Of a stretch of DNA of 64,000 nucleotides, positions 1 to 8,611 are shown one piece after another. Position 1 is the stretch's first letter; every line of letters begins with the position of its first letter. The position numbers and the translations under genes are program-made. The notes under the pieces were generated by a model. That model worked only from the letters and a program-made list of their open reading frames with translations, did not search any database and was not told the origin of the DNA. The DNA comes from an uncultured Desulfobacterales bacterium (GTDB lineage Bacteria; Desulfobacterota; Desulfobacteria; Desulfobacterales; JAHEIW01): positions 1 to 64,000 of the forward strand of contig CAMYLV010000008.1 in the NCBI GenBank assembly GCA_947259495.1, written 5' to 3'.

Positions 1-251
1 CCATTTCAAAACCCCGTTCCAGCCGATTTGCGGCTTTTGCAAAGCGCTAAGCTTGTTGCACTAATCCGCCTGAGGCGGAGAAAACTCGGGCTAAAGCCCC
101 CAAACAATTCAAGATTTTACGCTCCACTGCACCAGGCGCTTTTTAACAAAAGTCCGCACCGCATAAACAATTTGCTTTTACTGGCTTTCCCGGCCGGCCC
201 GCCAGGCCGCCCTTATGGGCAATTCAATTCTAGCATCTGCTTCCCGAGAAT
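1..251. other. Non-coding start of window
   Basis: No open frame here has a ribosome binding site or recognisable family. Two short perfect hairpins are visible near positions 66-79 (CCGCCTGAGGCGG) and 90-101 (GGGCTAAAGCCC). I see no gene in this stretch. Confidence 0.5.
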
Positions 252-434
252 CTACCGGTTCGTTTGTATCTGCGCGTTAAGACAATCGCAGTATTCGTCA
301 AAGATAAAATACATGCAGCGATGCTGGTGGCTTGATTTCTCAAAAAAGCTGCATTTTTCCTGTTGTTTGGGATCTTCGGCGGTGCAGATGGACATTTTTT
401 CCTTTTTACAGTAGTTGATTTCAGAGCAACTCAT
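252..434 (-). CDS. Small cysteine-rich protein, 60 aa
   Basis: I do not recognise a named family. The start was placed at the ATG at 434 because an AGGAGG Shine-Dalgarno lies eight bases upstream; the frame is open further upstream but without such a site. The product is about 60 residues with seven cysteines (C3, C9, C17, C28, C40, C49, C51), two histidines near residue 36-38 and a closing C-x-C pair. This spacing suggests metal or Fe-S binding, or a disulfide-rich fold, but no precise motif is matched. It has no signal peptide. It stands alone, with non-coding DNA on both sides. The strong ribosome site and non-random Cys content support a real gene; function unknown. Confidence 0.6.
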   Translation of the reverse strand: MSCSEINYCKKEKMSICTAEDPKQQEKCSFFEKSSHQHRCMYFIFDEYCDCLNAQIQTNR

Positions 435-820
435 CCTGAATGCCTCCTGATACAAGCCGTAAACCACAGCGTGAATAGAGGTTGAATATATAGCCACAAG
501 CATAGCAGCACACGGCTATTACCATTCCAAGTAGCAGAATTCATGCCAATTTGTCCGATAATATGTATCTTTTTAATTTCACGAATAAGTGCGACGGGTT
601 AGCCAAAATTAAGGACAGGTAAATTTTTGTTGGGTGGTTAAAGGTTGTCAAATCATTGACCATCTTCGTTATCTGAGCATAAAACCGGGTGAATCAATCA
701 GTCTTGGGTCCGGCGGCCTAACGCTGAAAGTCGGTCCTTCAGGTTGAACTTCAACGTTAATCTGATTATGTTATCTTTAAATTCGGCAAATTTTACCGAA
801 AAGTATGTATTTATTTTCTC
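435..820. other. Intergenic region upstream of ubiE-like gene
   Basis: About 385 bases without a supported gene, between the divergent small Cys-rich gene and the methyltransferase. It must carry both promoters. It is AT-rich, but I could not assign a confident -35/-10 pair. Confidence 0.4.
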
Positions 821-1633
821 ATGGGGATCGGCAAAAAGATGGAATGGCTCGAAGAAAAAGGACGCCAGACGCAAATTAATGACAGGCCCAAAGGTGCTGA
901 TGAGACTTACTTCGGTTATGAGCGCATCAACACCATGGATAAAAACGACCGGGTCATACAGCATTTTAATTCGGTAGCCCATCATTATGATTTTATGAAT
1001 ACCCTGTTAAGTTTCGGAATTCATTACGCCTGGAAACGTTTAGCTGTCAGAATGTTAAATTTGTCCCCCGGTGACCGTATCCTGGATGTGTGCGGCGGAA
1101 CCGGCGACCTGGCAATTCTGGCTGCCAGGGCGGTCGGTCCGGCCGGCCGGGTCGTTATTTACGACATTAATCGCGCCATGATCCAGGCCGGCATGCACAA
1201 AGTGATCGACACCGAAATTGAAAATCGCCTGGGATACATACAGGGAAATGCCGAGTCCATTTCTTTTCCCGAACGCCACTTTGATTCCGCAATGGTGGGA
1301 TTCGGTATCCGCAATGTTACCCGTATGCAAAAAGGATTTGAAGAAATGTACCGTGTGTTGAAGCCCGGTGGGAAAATGATGTGCCTGGAGTTTTCCAAAC
1401 CCACCTGGCCGGTATTCCGCTGGCTATATGATTTTTACTCGTTTTATATCATGCCGTTTCTGGGCCAACTGATTGCCGGCAACAGAAAAGCTTACACCCA
1501 TCTGCCGGAGTCCATCCGCATGTTTCCGCTGCCGGATGAACTTGCAGAATTACTCAAAAAAATCGGTTTTTCACAGGTAACCTACCGCAGCCTGACCAAC
1601 GGAATTGCCGTCATTCATCTGGCAGTCAAGTAA
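821..1633 (+). CDS. ubiE: UbiE/MenG-family demethylmenaquinone/ubiquinone C-methyltransferase
   Basis: SAM-dependent methyltransferase of the UbiE/MenG (COQ5) family, which methylates the quinone ring late in menaquinone or ubiquinone synthesis. For a sulfate-reducer-like organism the substrate is most likely demethylmenaquinone. Visible features: the family N-terminal 'ETYFGYERI' region (about 28-36), 'HHYDFMN' near 54-60, SAM motif I 'ILDVCGGTGDL' at 87-97, the family signature 'GFGIRNV' at 160-166, and 'RVLKPGG' near 180. The product has 270 residues against the usual 230-250. The ATG at 821 has no obvious Shine-Dalgarno, but the conserved N-terminal motif rules out the ATG at 935. A second methyltransferase follows 130 bases downstream, and a UbiA-type prenyltransferase is nearby on the other strand. 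Confidence 0.88.
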   Translation: MGIGKKMEWLEEKGRQTQINDRPKGADETYFGYERINTMDKNDRVIQHFNSVAHHYDFMNTLLSFGIHYAWKRLAVRMLNLSPGDRILDVCGGTGDLAILAARAVGPAGRVVIYDINRAMIQAGMHKVIDTEIENRLGYIQGNAESISFPERHFDSAMVGFGIRNVTRMQKGFEEMYRVLKPGGKMMCLEFSKPTWPVFRWLYDFYSFYIMPFLGQLIAGNRKAYTHLPESIRMFPLPDELAELLKKIGFSQVTYRSLTNGIAVIHLAVK

Positions 1634-1763
1634 AAGTAATCTAAATTTCAGGCTTGCGGTCATTTTTTATTCAGATTTGTTTAGATTTTCGAGATTCGAA
1701 TTTCGAATTTATCAACGAATAATTCAGGCAACCATCTTAAAGCCAAATTTGAAAACTCGTCAC

Positions 1764-2414
1764 ATGAAACTTAACAGATTCGAGCGCTGGTTTGTAAACA
1801 GTCCGGCCAGAAATATCGGACAGCATCTGGTAATGCGGTGGTTTAAAAGCACGGTGGCTTTAAAAACCGGCGGCACCATTTTAGAAGTGGGTTGCGGGCG
1901 TGGTGTCGGTGCCAAACTCATTTGGAAAGCGCATCGACCCGAGCGACTTTACCTGCTAGATTTAGACCTTCAAATGATTGCAAGAGCACACCGCCGAATA
2001 AATGGCAATAACGGCGACGGCATTTCATTTTGCGTGGGGGATGCCGCCCGGCTTCCATTAAGAGACGATTCTGTAGATGCTGTCTTTGGTTTTGGATTCC
2101 TGCACCATGTCCCGGCCTGGCGGGACGGCTTGGCTGAGGTCACCCGCGTGCTGAAACACGGGGGCGTCTATTTTATGGAAGAATATTATCCGAGCCTGTA
2201 TCAAAATTTTGTCACCCGGCATATCCTCGTCCACCCGGATGAAGATCGCTTCAATAGCCAGGATTTGCACCGCGCATTTCAAGACGTCAATCTGACGCTG
2301 ACGCATAGCTTTGAATTGAAACGCATGGGCATTCTGGGTGTGGGCGTCAAAGCGGACAGCCAATCCATCTCCTGCAAGCGCCATGAAGATGCCTGCCAGG
2401 TCGTCCTGGATTGA
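1764..2414 (+). CDS. Class I SAM-dependent methyltransferase
   Basis: A 216-residue class I methyltransferase of the Methyltransf_11 type. Motif I is 'ILEVGCGRGVGA', followed by an acidic 'LLDLDLQM' strand, then 'GDAARLPLRDDSVDAVFGF' and 'VTRVLKHGGVYF', all typical of the fold. The frame is open upstream to 1605, but those residues look like translated intergenic DNA; the ATG at 1764 starts a normal domain and was chosen. The substrate cannot be told from sequence. The position behind the UbiE-like gene suggests a small-molecule or lipid/quinone methyltransferase (inference). It ends just before copy 1 of the two-hairpin repeat, which separates it from the convergent cytochrome b5-like gene. 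Confidence 0.8.
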   Translation: MKLNRFERWFVNSPARNIGQHLVMRWFKSTVALKTGGTILEVGCGRGVGAKLIWKAHRPERLYLLDLDLQMIARAHRRINGNNGDGISFCVGDAARLPLRDDSVDAVFGFGFLHHVPAWRDGLAEVTRVLKHGGVYFMEEYYPSLYQNFVTRHILVHPDEDRFNSQDLHRAFQDVNLTLTHSFELKRMGILGVGVKADSQSISCKRHEDACQVVLD

Positions 2415-2447
2415 GACTCGTTGGCCGGTTTGGCCCGATGAGCCGTT

Positions 2448-2548
2448 TATAGGGATTGTCAAAAAAACGTTCCGTTATGCAAACGTTTTTTCTACAAGCC
2501 CTTATGCCGCCCTTCCGGTTTTTGGAACATTATTATGGAAAGCGGTAT
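2448..2548 (-). repeat. Two-hairpin interspersed repeat, copy 1
   Basis: About 101 bases related to copies at 25.9, 53.8, 55.1 and 63.5 kb. In this orientation it starts TATAGGGATTGTC, has the stem pair AAAAAACGTT / AAACGTTTTTT, then GGAAAGCGGTAT at the far end. The outer stem AGGG / CCCT differs from copy 2 (GTGG / CCAC), so the pairing is conserved while the sequence is not. It lies between two convergent genes and could also act as a bidirectional terminator. Confidence 0.85.
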
Positions 2549-2624
2549 CGCCCGTTCAAACAGGAAAATCTCTGATGGAATAGCGGCCCCAGAGGGCTAC
2601 CCAGGATTCGACTGCACCAATTTT

Positions 2625-3338
2625 CTATTCGACAGGAAACGTCATCGAAGCCCCAAACCATCCAATAACCGTAATCATCGGAATCAGCGCCAGCACAAGG
2701 ATCAGATAAAGAATACTGGCGCCCTGGATGGAATCCAGGACATTTGGATCGGAAATGCGCCAGATGAAAATAATGATCTGGGTGACCAGCAGGGTGAGGG
2801 TAAGCGGTATTTTAATTTTTACCGCCCGCATGGGTTGCGCCATGTAATTTAACCACCAGGTGTATGCACCGGTGGCAATGCCAACGGCGGTGAACAAAAT
2901 CCCGGCCGCCACACAGTGCAGGGCGGTGATCTCCAGTGATTTAATCCCGGTAATCACATATAAAATATTAAAAACCGAAGTGGAAAACGCAAAAACAATT
3001 GGAAAATGAACCGTCATCGGGTGGGGATGGCGCCTGAGCATGGGGTATTTTTCCAAGAGCCAATCCAACGACCGCGGAATCTCTAATTCCACAACGTCTG
3101 CCGCTTCTTCTTTCAGCGTACCGATCTGCGGATATCTTTCTAAAACATCGGTTTCATGCGGCGCCCCCTGGATGTCGGCTGTCAGATCCCCGCCGGCATG
3201 ATGGCGCTTCATGTGCAGACCATTTTTCCAGAACTTGCTGTTGCTTACATCATAGACCTTGCCTTTATAGGCAATATAGATAGGTCGACCCTCTTTACCA
3301 TCGTATTTTTCAAGTTCGGCACTATCAAATTCCTGCAT
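2625..3338 (-). CDS. Cytochrome b5-like heme-binding domain fused to a membrane domain
   Basis: A 237-residue protein. The N-terminal ~75 residues match a cytochrome b5-like heme/steroid-binding domain: 'YIAYKGKVYDVSNSKFW', then 'HHAGGDLT' and 'APHETD', which place the two candidate axial histidines. After a short linker there are about four hydrophobic segments in the C-terminal half, which resemble a DUF2231-type membrane domain. The start at 3338 is set by GAGGAGG seven bases upstream; a longer frame exists without such a site. It begins 25 bases after the stop of the UbiA-type gene, so the two form one minus-strand operon. Likely role: a membrane b-type heme electron carrier connected to a prenylated cofactor or quinone; this is inference. 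Confidence 0.8.
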   Translation of the reverse strand: MQEFDSAELEKYDGKEGRPIYIAYKGKVYDVSNSKFWKNGLHMKRHHAGGDLTADIQGAPHETDVLERYPQIGTLKEEAADVVELEIPRSLDWLLEKYPMLRRHPHPMTVHFPIVFAFSTSVFNILYVITGIKSLEITALHCVAAGILFTAVGIATGAYTWWLNYMAQPMRAVKIKIPLTLTLLVTQIIIFIWRISDPNVLDSIQGASILYLILVLALIPMITVIGWFGASMTFPVE

Positions 3339-3363
3339 CGATAACCTCCTCAAAATTGCCCGA

Positions 3364-4320
3364 TCAGAATACCAGTTTGATAACGACAACAACAAGCATC
3401 GCCAGCGGGTAATAACTGGCTTTGTTAAACAGAATCATGGCATGGGAATTTTCGTCCGTCCGGAACAACTTGATAGTCGGCAACAACAGAAAATAAAACC
3501 CCACCAGAGCAAAGCCGATGATAAATGGAAGCTCGAAGGTGATCGGGGATAATATCAGCAAAACGCCCGATAGGATGACGGTCAGCATAATGGAGCCGAA
3601 TATAATGACATTGGCCTGCTCAAGCCCGAATCGAATGGGAATGGTGCGGGCCCCGAAATGAACATCTTCTTGTAAATCGATCCAATCATTGGGAACATTC
3701 TGGCCGCCGACTTCCCAGAAAAATAACAATAAAAACAATACGATCAGATAGGATGCCGCAGGATTCGGATCAACGGCAAATACGGCTGCGATCGGGCCGG
3801 CGGCTTTAACAACGCCGCTGACAATTGTGCGGGAAGGGCTGACATTCCACATGTAACAATAGATCGTTTCAAGTATGCAACCGCCGACAAAGATTAAAAC
3901 ACAGATGGGGTTTAACAGGTAGGCGCCAACCAGGGCCAAAAACGCCCAGGCAACCGACCAGACAAGTCCTGCTTTAAAGCTGAGGAGGCCACGCGCCATG
4001 GGATGGCGCACCAGCATGGCATCGAGATCCTGGCAATCCTCTACCTCCCTCAGATTTCCCTGTTGAAGTTTCTTTTTGTCCGAACGGTAGCCGACAACAT
4101 CATTGAGGGCGTAAACAGCCGTATAGCCGGCAAAGACGGTAATCAACCCCAATGCAATTATTTTAAATGAAGGAAAATGGCCCAGCCACAGCAATGAAGC
4201 CAGGGCAGCTGTCGACATATCCAGCAAACCATGGGGAGTTCGGGAGAGCGCCCAAAATAGCTTCAGACGGTCAAAGCCTCTAAAATCATACTGGCACGAG
4301 GTTTCGGCCATTGACTTCAT
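3364..4320 (-). CDS. UbiA-family prenyltransferase
   Basis: An integral membrane prenyltransferase (318 aa, about eight or nine transmembrane helices) that attaches an isoprenoid chain to an aromatic or related acceptor. The two Asp-rich Mg-diphosphate motifs are present in diverged form: 'NDVVGYRSD' near residue 73 and 'NDWIDLQED' near 212. Candidate acceptors include quinone precursors (UbiA/MenA type), heme (CtaB) or others; the sequence does not decide. The neighbouring cytochrome b5-like gene and UbiE-like gene make a quinone or prenyl-lipid role plausible. Alternative starts are the ATG at 4320 and a second ATG three codons later; GAAGGA lies upstream of both. Confidence 0.82.
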   Translation of the reverse strand: MKSMAETSCQYDFRGFDRLKLFWALSRTPHGLLDMSTAALASLLWLGHFPSFKIIALGLITVFAGYTAVYALNDVVGYRSDKKKLQQGNLREVEDCQDLDAMLVRHPMARGLLSFKAGLVWSVAWAFLALVGAYLLNPICVLIFVGGCILETIYCYMWNVSPSRTIVSGVVKAAGPIAAVFAVDPNPAASYLIVLFLLLFFWEVGGQNVPNDWIDLQEDVHFGARTIPIRFGLEQANVIIFGSIMLTVILSGVLLILSPITFELPFIIGFALVGFYFLLLPTIKLFRTDENSHAMILFNKASYYPLAMLVVVVIKLVF

Positions 4321-4341
4321 CCTTCATATGAAAACATGTTA

Positions 4342-4436
4342 TTTACCACAGAAAACACCGAGAACACGGAGGTTTAATCCAACACCAAATTAATTCTTAT
4401 AATATTATCCCTGTGTGCCCTGTGAGCTCTGGGGTG
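4342..4436. repeat. Imperfect palindromic tract, ACCACAGA type
   Basis: Left part ACCACAGAAAACACCGAGAA is mirrored by CCCTGTGTGCCCTGTGAGCT on the right, giving a long imperfect stem. It belongs to the same class as tracts near 4.7, 20.5, 27.5, 31.4, 45.8 and 50.9 kb. Confidence 0.65.
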
Positions 4437-4453
4437 ATGTATATTTATTGCAG

Positions 4454-4660
4454 CTATTCTTGCAGCTTGCAGTCTTGATCCCATTCCGGGCATGCAGACT
4501 TTCTTTCGGCAGTGTATTTTTCCATGCACTCACCGCATTCCATGTCGAAGTTAGCGACATTTCCGTATTTTTCTTTGATCTCCTCGGGGGTCAGAACCGT
4601 CAACTCGGTGCAGCCGCATTGCGGGCAGGCTGTTTTAATCTGATAATTCTTTCTGGCCAT
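4454..4660 (-). CDS. Small zinc-ribbon protein, 68 aa
   Basis: A short protein with two CxxC pairs, 'CPQCGC' near residues 12-17 and 'CGEC' near 42-45, consistent with a zinc-ribbon or rubredoxin-like knuckle. The ATG at 4660 was chosen because GAAGGAG lies about eight bases upstream; a longer frame starting at 4681 overlaps that site. No catalytic motif is visible. It stands alone, flanked by palindromic repeat tracts on both sides. Function unknown. Confidence 0.65.
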   Translation of the reverse strand: MARKNYQIKTACPQCGCTELTVLTPEEIKEKYGNVANFDMECGECMEKYTAERKSACPEWDQDCKLQE

Positions 4661-4716
4661 ATAAATTCTCCTTCTCTTCAAAATGGCAAAGGCTTGAAAA
4701 ACATAATGTCAAAAGT

Positions 4717-4790
4717 TAACCACGAAAACACGAAATTTTTTTATTTTTGATTATTTTCGTGTTTTTCTTCTTTCGTGCTTTCGTGGTAAA
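4717..4790. repeat. Imperfect palindromic tract, ACCACGAA type
   Basis: Starts TTAACCACGAAAACACGAAA and ends TTCGTGCTTTCGTGGTAA, forming a long stem with an AT-rich loop. It lies upstream of the zinc-ribbon gene and downstream of fumC, so it may mark a transcript end. Confidence 0.7.
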
Positions 4791-4881
4791 GCGTTTATTC
4801 TTAAATGTGTCCGATATGGCACTTGCAATCAAAATTCTATTTTAGCTCTCTAACAGCCCCTGTTAACCGCTTTAGTGAGAA

Positions 4882-6130
4882 TTATTTGAATTGATCCTGC
4901 AGCCAACCGTCAAATTCTTTTTCACTTAAAATTTTTTCTTCCAGCACAACCTCCCGTATGGTTTTGCCGGAGGCATAGGCTTTTTTGGAAACCGCAGCCG
5001 CCTTATCATATCCGATCTTGGGAACCAATCCGGTCGCCAGCGCCAGGCTTTGCTCGATGTAGCCCGCACAAACTTCCATGTTGGCGCTGATGCCGTCGAT
5101 ACATTTTCTGGCAAACACGTCTGCCGCTGCTGCCAGCAGTTCGATGGACTGTAAAAGGTTGTAGGCCATCACCGGCAACATCACGTTAAGCTCAAAATTG
5201 CCGGCCTGCCCGCCCATCATAATGGTGGTGTCATTGCCCATCACCTGGGCGGCCACCTGAAGGACGGCTTCGGGAATCACCGGATTGACTTTGCCCGGCA
5301 TGATGGAAGAGCCCGGCTGCAAGGGCGGCAGGTTAATTTCGCCGATGCCGCACCGCGGGCCCGAAGCCAGCCAGCGAATATCGTTTGCAATTTTAACCAG
5401 ACTCACAGCCAGGGTTTTCAGAGCGCCGCTGGCCTCTACGGCAGCATCCCGGGCCGCCTGGGCTTCGAAATGATCGGCCGCTTCCTGAAATGCAATGTTG
5501 GTAAGTGAGGAAATCAGCGCAACAACTTTGGCGGCAAATTGTGGATGGGCATTGACTCCGGTCCCGACTGCCGTACCGCCCAGGGCCAACTCGCAAAGCC
5601 GATCTTCGGAAGCAGTTATCCTTTTGATCCCCAGTTCAATCTGGCGCGTGTAGCCGGAAAATTCCTGACCCAGCACCATGGGGACCGCATCCTGTAAATG
5701 GGTCCGGCCAATTTTATGGATTTTTACAAACTCTTGAGCCTTTTTAGCAAGGGATTGCTGAAGCAGCTGAAGGGCGGGAATGAGATCCTCCCGGATGGAT
5801 ATCAGGGCGGCGATATGGATCACCGAAGGGATCACATCGTTGCTCGACTGGCTCAGGTTGACATGATCATTGGGGTGAACCGGTGATTTGCCGCTTTTTT
5901 TGCCGCTTAAAATTTCATTGGCGCGGCAGGCAACCACCTCATTCATATTCATGTTCGTGGAGGTGCCGGAACCGGTCTGAAAGACATTGACGACAAACTG
6001 ATCGTCAAGCTGACCGTTAATGACGTCCTGAGCGGCCGCGTCAATCGCATCGGCCAGATTGGCATCCAATAATCCCAGGTCTTTGTTTCATAACGGTTCC
6101 CATGGTGTCTTTTTCTTTCCGAAATTTCAT
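4882..6130 (-). pseudogene. fumC: Fumarate hydratase class II, internally deleted and frameshifted
   Basis: Class II fumarase (fumarate + water to L-malate, TCA cycle). From about 6087 down to the stop the protein is intact: 'NKDLGLLDANLADAI', 'TGSGTSTNMNMNEV', 'GRTHLQDAVPM', and the family signature 'GSSIMPGKVNP'. The N-terminus is also recognisable but in another frame: the ATG at 6130 gives 'MKFRKEKDTMGTV', the usual class II start. Between 'MGTV' (ending at 6092) and 'NKDLG' (6087) about 45 residues normally present are missing and the frame changes, with a TGA at 6090-6088. The missing part includes the conserved GAQTQR-like segment. A TTG at 6069 could start a 395-residue product, but that lacks the N-terminal domain; full length is about 460. 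Either a real mutation or an assembly error. Confidence 0.85.
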
Positions 6131-6153
6131 CGTTGATGGCACCGGCTGGCAAA

Positions 6154-6411
6154 TTACCGGGGCGGCATGCGCTCAACATTGGCTTTGAGCTGGGCGATTT
6201 CGATACCGAGACTGACACATTGTTTGCCATCCATACACTTTTCGGCATCCCCTTCTTCTAAAAAGGTCTTCAGCTCAATCTTATCTTTTTTCAAATCCAC
6301 CACCCAGGTATTTTGATCCTCATCAAATTCAACGTTGACGTCAATACCGCATTGGCCGATATCCGGATACAATGCAGTAATTCTATGGCAAAGTTCTTCT
6401 TTGTTAATCAT
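6154..6411 (-). CDS. Conserved-looking 85-aa protein of unknown function
   Basis: I do not recognise a family. The ATG at 6411 has AAAGGAG nine bases upstream. The 85 residues are acidic and soluble, with cysteines near 8, 21, 59 and 65, no signal peptide and no transmembrane segment. 'CHRITALYPDIGQCG' and 'CMDGKQC' are the most distinctive pieces; the spacing does not match a standard Fe-S motif. It sits between aconitase and fumC on the same strand, 23 bases before the original fumC start, so it was probably co-transcribed with fumC. Confidence 0.65.
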   Translation of the reverse strand: MINKEELCHRITALYPDIGQCGIDVNVEFDEDQNTWVVDLKKDKIELKTFLEEGDAEKCMDGKQCVSLGIEIAQLKANVERMPPR

Positions 6412-6591
6412 GAATATTCTCCTTTTATCACAACCTCAGTGTAGAGGGAATAGCTTTTTATTCTTGTCCACAGACCGAATTCCATTCATAAAATTAAGGT
6501 TTATCTCTTTTTAAATTTAAACCGTTCAACTTGGCCCTTACCTAATCTAAATCATTTTCGGAGAAATTCAAAACCAAAACGACCCAAAGGG

Positions 6592-8535
6592 CTATGGTTT
6601 TTTATATTTTTTCCTGACCACATTAATTAAACTGCCCTCCAGAATCATCTGGATTTGACGGTCACTAAACGTATAGCTGACTGCAATCAGCTGATTTTGG
6701 GTTTTATTGAAAATTTTTATACGTTTGCCCTGTTCTAAAGCCTGTCGCACTTCTTTGAACACCAGGGTATCATTGACAGCAATGCGGTCCCAGTCAGCCG
6801 GATCGCTGAAGGATAACGGTAAAATGCCGAAATTGATCAGGTTTTGCCAGTGAATGCGGGCAAAGCGCTTGGCAATAACCGCCCTTAAACCCAAAAATCG
6901 CGGCGCAAGTGCGGCGTGTTCCCGGCTGGAGCCCTGGCCGTAATTATCACCGCAGATCACAAAAAAGGCCTGCTGCCCGCGGTCCATCGCCCGTTGGTAA
7001 AAACCCTCATCAACGCGGCTGAATACAAACTTGCTGATTTCCGGAATATTGCTGCGGTACGGCAGCACACTGGCTCCGGCCGGCATGATTTCATCGGTGG
7101 AAATATCATCACCGACTTTAATCAGTACCGGTCCTTCAAGCGTCTGCGGTAATGCATCGAATGCCGGCAGAGGCTTAATATTCGGCCCTTTTTCCAGTTC
7201 AACGGTTCCGGGCTTATCAGCGGGCGCAATCAGCATGTCGGTATTTATACTGATCTTTTTCGGTTCTTTAAATCGCGGATATGCCATGTCCAGATCACGC
7301 GGATCGGTGATCACACCGGTCAGGGCCGAGGCCGTGGCTGTCTCCGGGCTGCACAAATAAACCTGATCCTCCTTGGTACCGGAACGCCCGGGAAAATTTC
7401 GCGGAACCGTCCGCAAACTGATGCGTCCGGTCGCCGGTGCCTGGCCCATCCCGATGCAGCCGCCACAGCCGGCCTGGTGCATTCGAGCACCGGCATGGAT
7501 CAGCTTCTCCAACAACCCCAGCGAGACCAGGTTCTCCAGTATCTGGCGCGAGGTCGGATTGATATCAAAAGAGACCCGATCGTGGGTCTGCCGGCCATCA
7601 ACAATGAGTGCCGAAATCGCAAAATCGCGCAACCCCGGATTGGCTGAAGAGCCGATATAGGCCTGATAGATTTCTCTGCCGGCGACTTCCCGCACCGGGA
7701 CCACATTGCCGGGACTGCTCGGTAGTGCAATTAGCGGCTCCAGTTTGCTCAGATCAATTTCATCATGTTCATCATAGGCCGCTCCCCTGTCGGCATCGAT
7801 TTTCACCCAATCAGCCTCCCGATTTTGGGTTTTCAAAAAGCTTTTAACCGCATTATCTGATGGAAATACGGTGGTGGTAGCCCCCAGCTCGGTGCCCATA
7901 TTGGCAATTACATGTCGATCCATGGCCGAAAGATTCACGAGCCCGGGACCATAGTATTCGATTATTTTTCCCACCCCGCCATCCACTCCGAAGCGGCGCA
8001 GCATTTCTAAAATTACATCTTTGGCACTTATCCAGGCCGGCAGCTTGCCGGTCAATTCAACACCCATAATCCGGGGCATCTTCACAAAAATCGGCTCCCC
8101 GGCCATCGCCATGGCCACCTCTAGACCCCCGGCGCCCATGGCGAGCATCCCCAGTGACCCGGCCGCCGGCGTGTGACTGTCCGAGCCCAGCAGGGTTTTG
8201 CCGGGTACGCCGAAGCGTTCCATGTGCACCGGATGACTGACGCCGTTTCCGGGTCGACTGTACCACAGGCCGAATTTGGCACACGCACTTCGCAAAAACA
8301 GGTGATCATCGGCATTGCGAAAATCAGTCTGCAACAGATTATGATCCACATACTGAGCTGATAGTTCGGTTTTGACCCGTGTAACGCCCATGGCTTCGAA
8401 CTCCAGCATCACCATGGTGCCGGTGGCATCCTGTGTCAGGGTCTGATCGATTTTCAAGCTGATTTCTTCTCCCGGTTCCATCCGCCCTTCAACCAGATGG
8501 GATTCGATTAATTTTTGGGCAACGTTTTGCGCCAT
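6592..8535 (-). CDS. acnA: Aconitate hydratase, short single-chain type
   Basis: Converts citrate to isocitrate in the TCA cycle. At 647 residues it matches the shorter aconitases rather than the ~890-residue AcnA. Visible: 'LLGSDSHTPAAGS' (115-127), cluster cysteines in 'GCGGCIG' (C357, C360), 'LCSPETAT' (C395), 'GDDISTDEIMPAG' opening the swivel domain, and 'GQGSSREHAALAPR' with 'ISFAKRFARIH'-like residues following. At the usual third cluster position (GSCTN in classical aconitase) the protein has 'GSSANPG' (residues 295-301), with Ser in place of Cys. I believe short Aquifex-type aconitases share this, but have not checked. The gene follows trpS by 76 bases. Confidence 0.9.
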   Translation of the reverse strand: MAQNVAQKLIESHLVEGRMEPGEEISLKIDQTLTQDATGTMVMLEFEAMGVTRVKTELSAQYVDHNLLQTDFRNADDHLFLRSACAKFGLWYSRPGNGVSHPVHMERFGVPGKTLLGSDSHTPAAGSLGMLAMGAGGLEVAMAMAGEPIFVKMPRIMGVELTGKLPAWISAKDVILEMLRRFGVDGGVGKIIEYYGPGLVNLSAMDRHVIANMGTELGATTTVFPSDNAVKSFLKTQNREADWVKIDADRGAAYDEHDEIDLSKLEPLIALPSSPGNVVPVREVAGREIYQAYIGSSANPGLRDFAISALIVDGRQTHDRVSFDINPTSRQILENLVSLGLLEKLIHAGARMHQAGCGGCIGMGQAPATGRISLRTVPRNFPGRSGTKEDQVYLCSPETATASALTGVITDPRDLDMAYPRFKEPKKISINTDMLIAPADKPGTVELEKGPNIKPLPAFDALPQTLEGPVLIKVGDDISTDEIMPAGASVLPYRSNIPEISKFVFSRVDEGFYQRAMDRGQQAFFVICGDNYGQGSSREHAALAPRFLGLRAVIAKRFARIHWQNLINFGILPLSFSDPADWDRIAVNDTLVFKEVRQALEQGKRIKIFNKTQNQLIAVSYTFSDRQIQMILEGSLINVVRKKYKKP

Positions 8536-8611
8536 CTTTTTTAACTCTCCTATTTACACGAATATGTTACTTGAAGATCTCCCAGAATTCCAAGAAACAT
8601 CCATGCCGGCA

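Noticed and set aside
28-414. Plus-strand frame of 128 residues at the window start
   Set aside because: No ribosome site or family; it overlaps the well-supported minus-strand Cys-rich gene.
1605-1763. Upstream extension of the second methyltransferase
   Set aside because: The residues look like translated spacer and overlap the ubiE-like stop; the ATG at 1764 fits the domain start.
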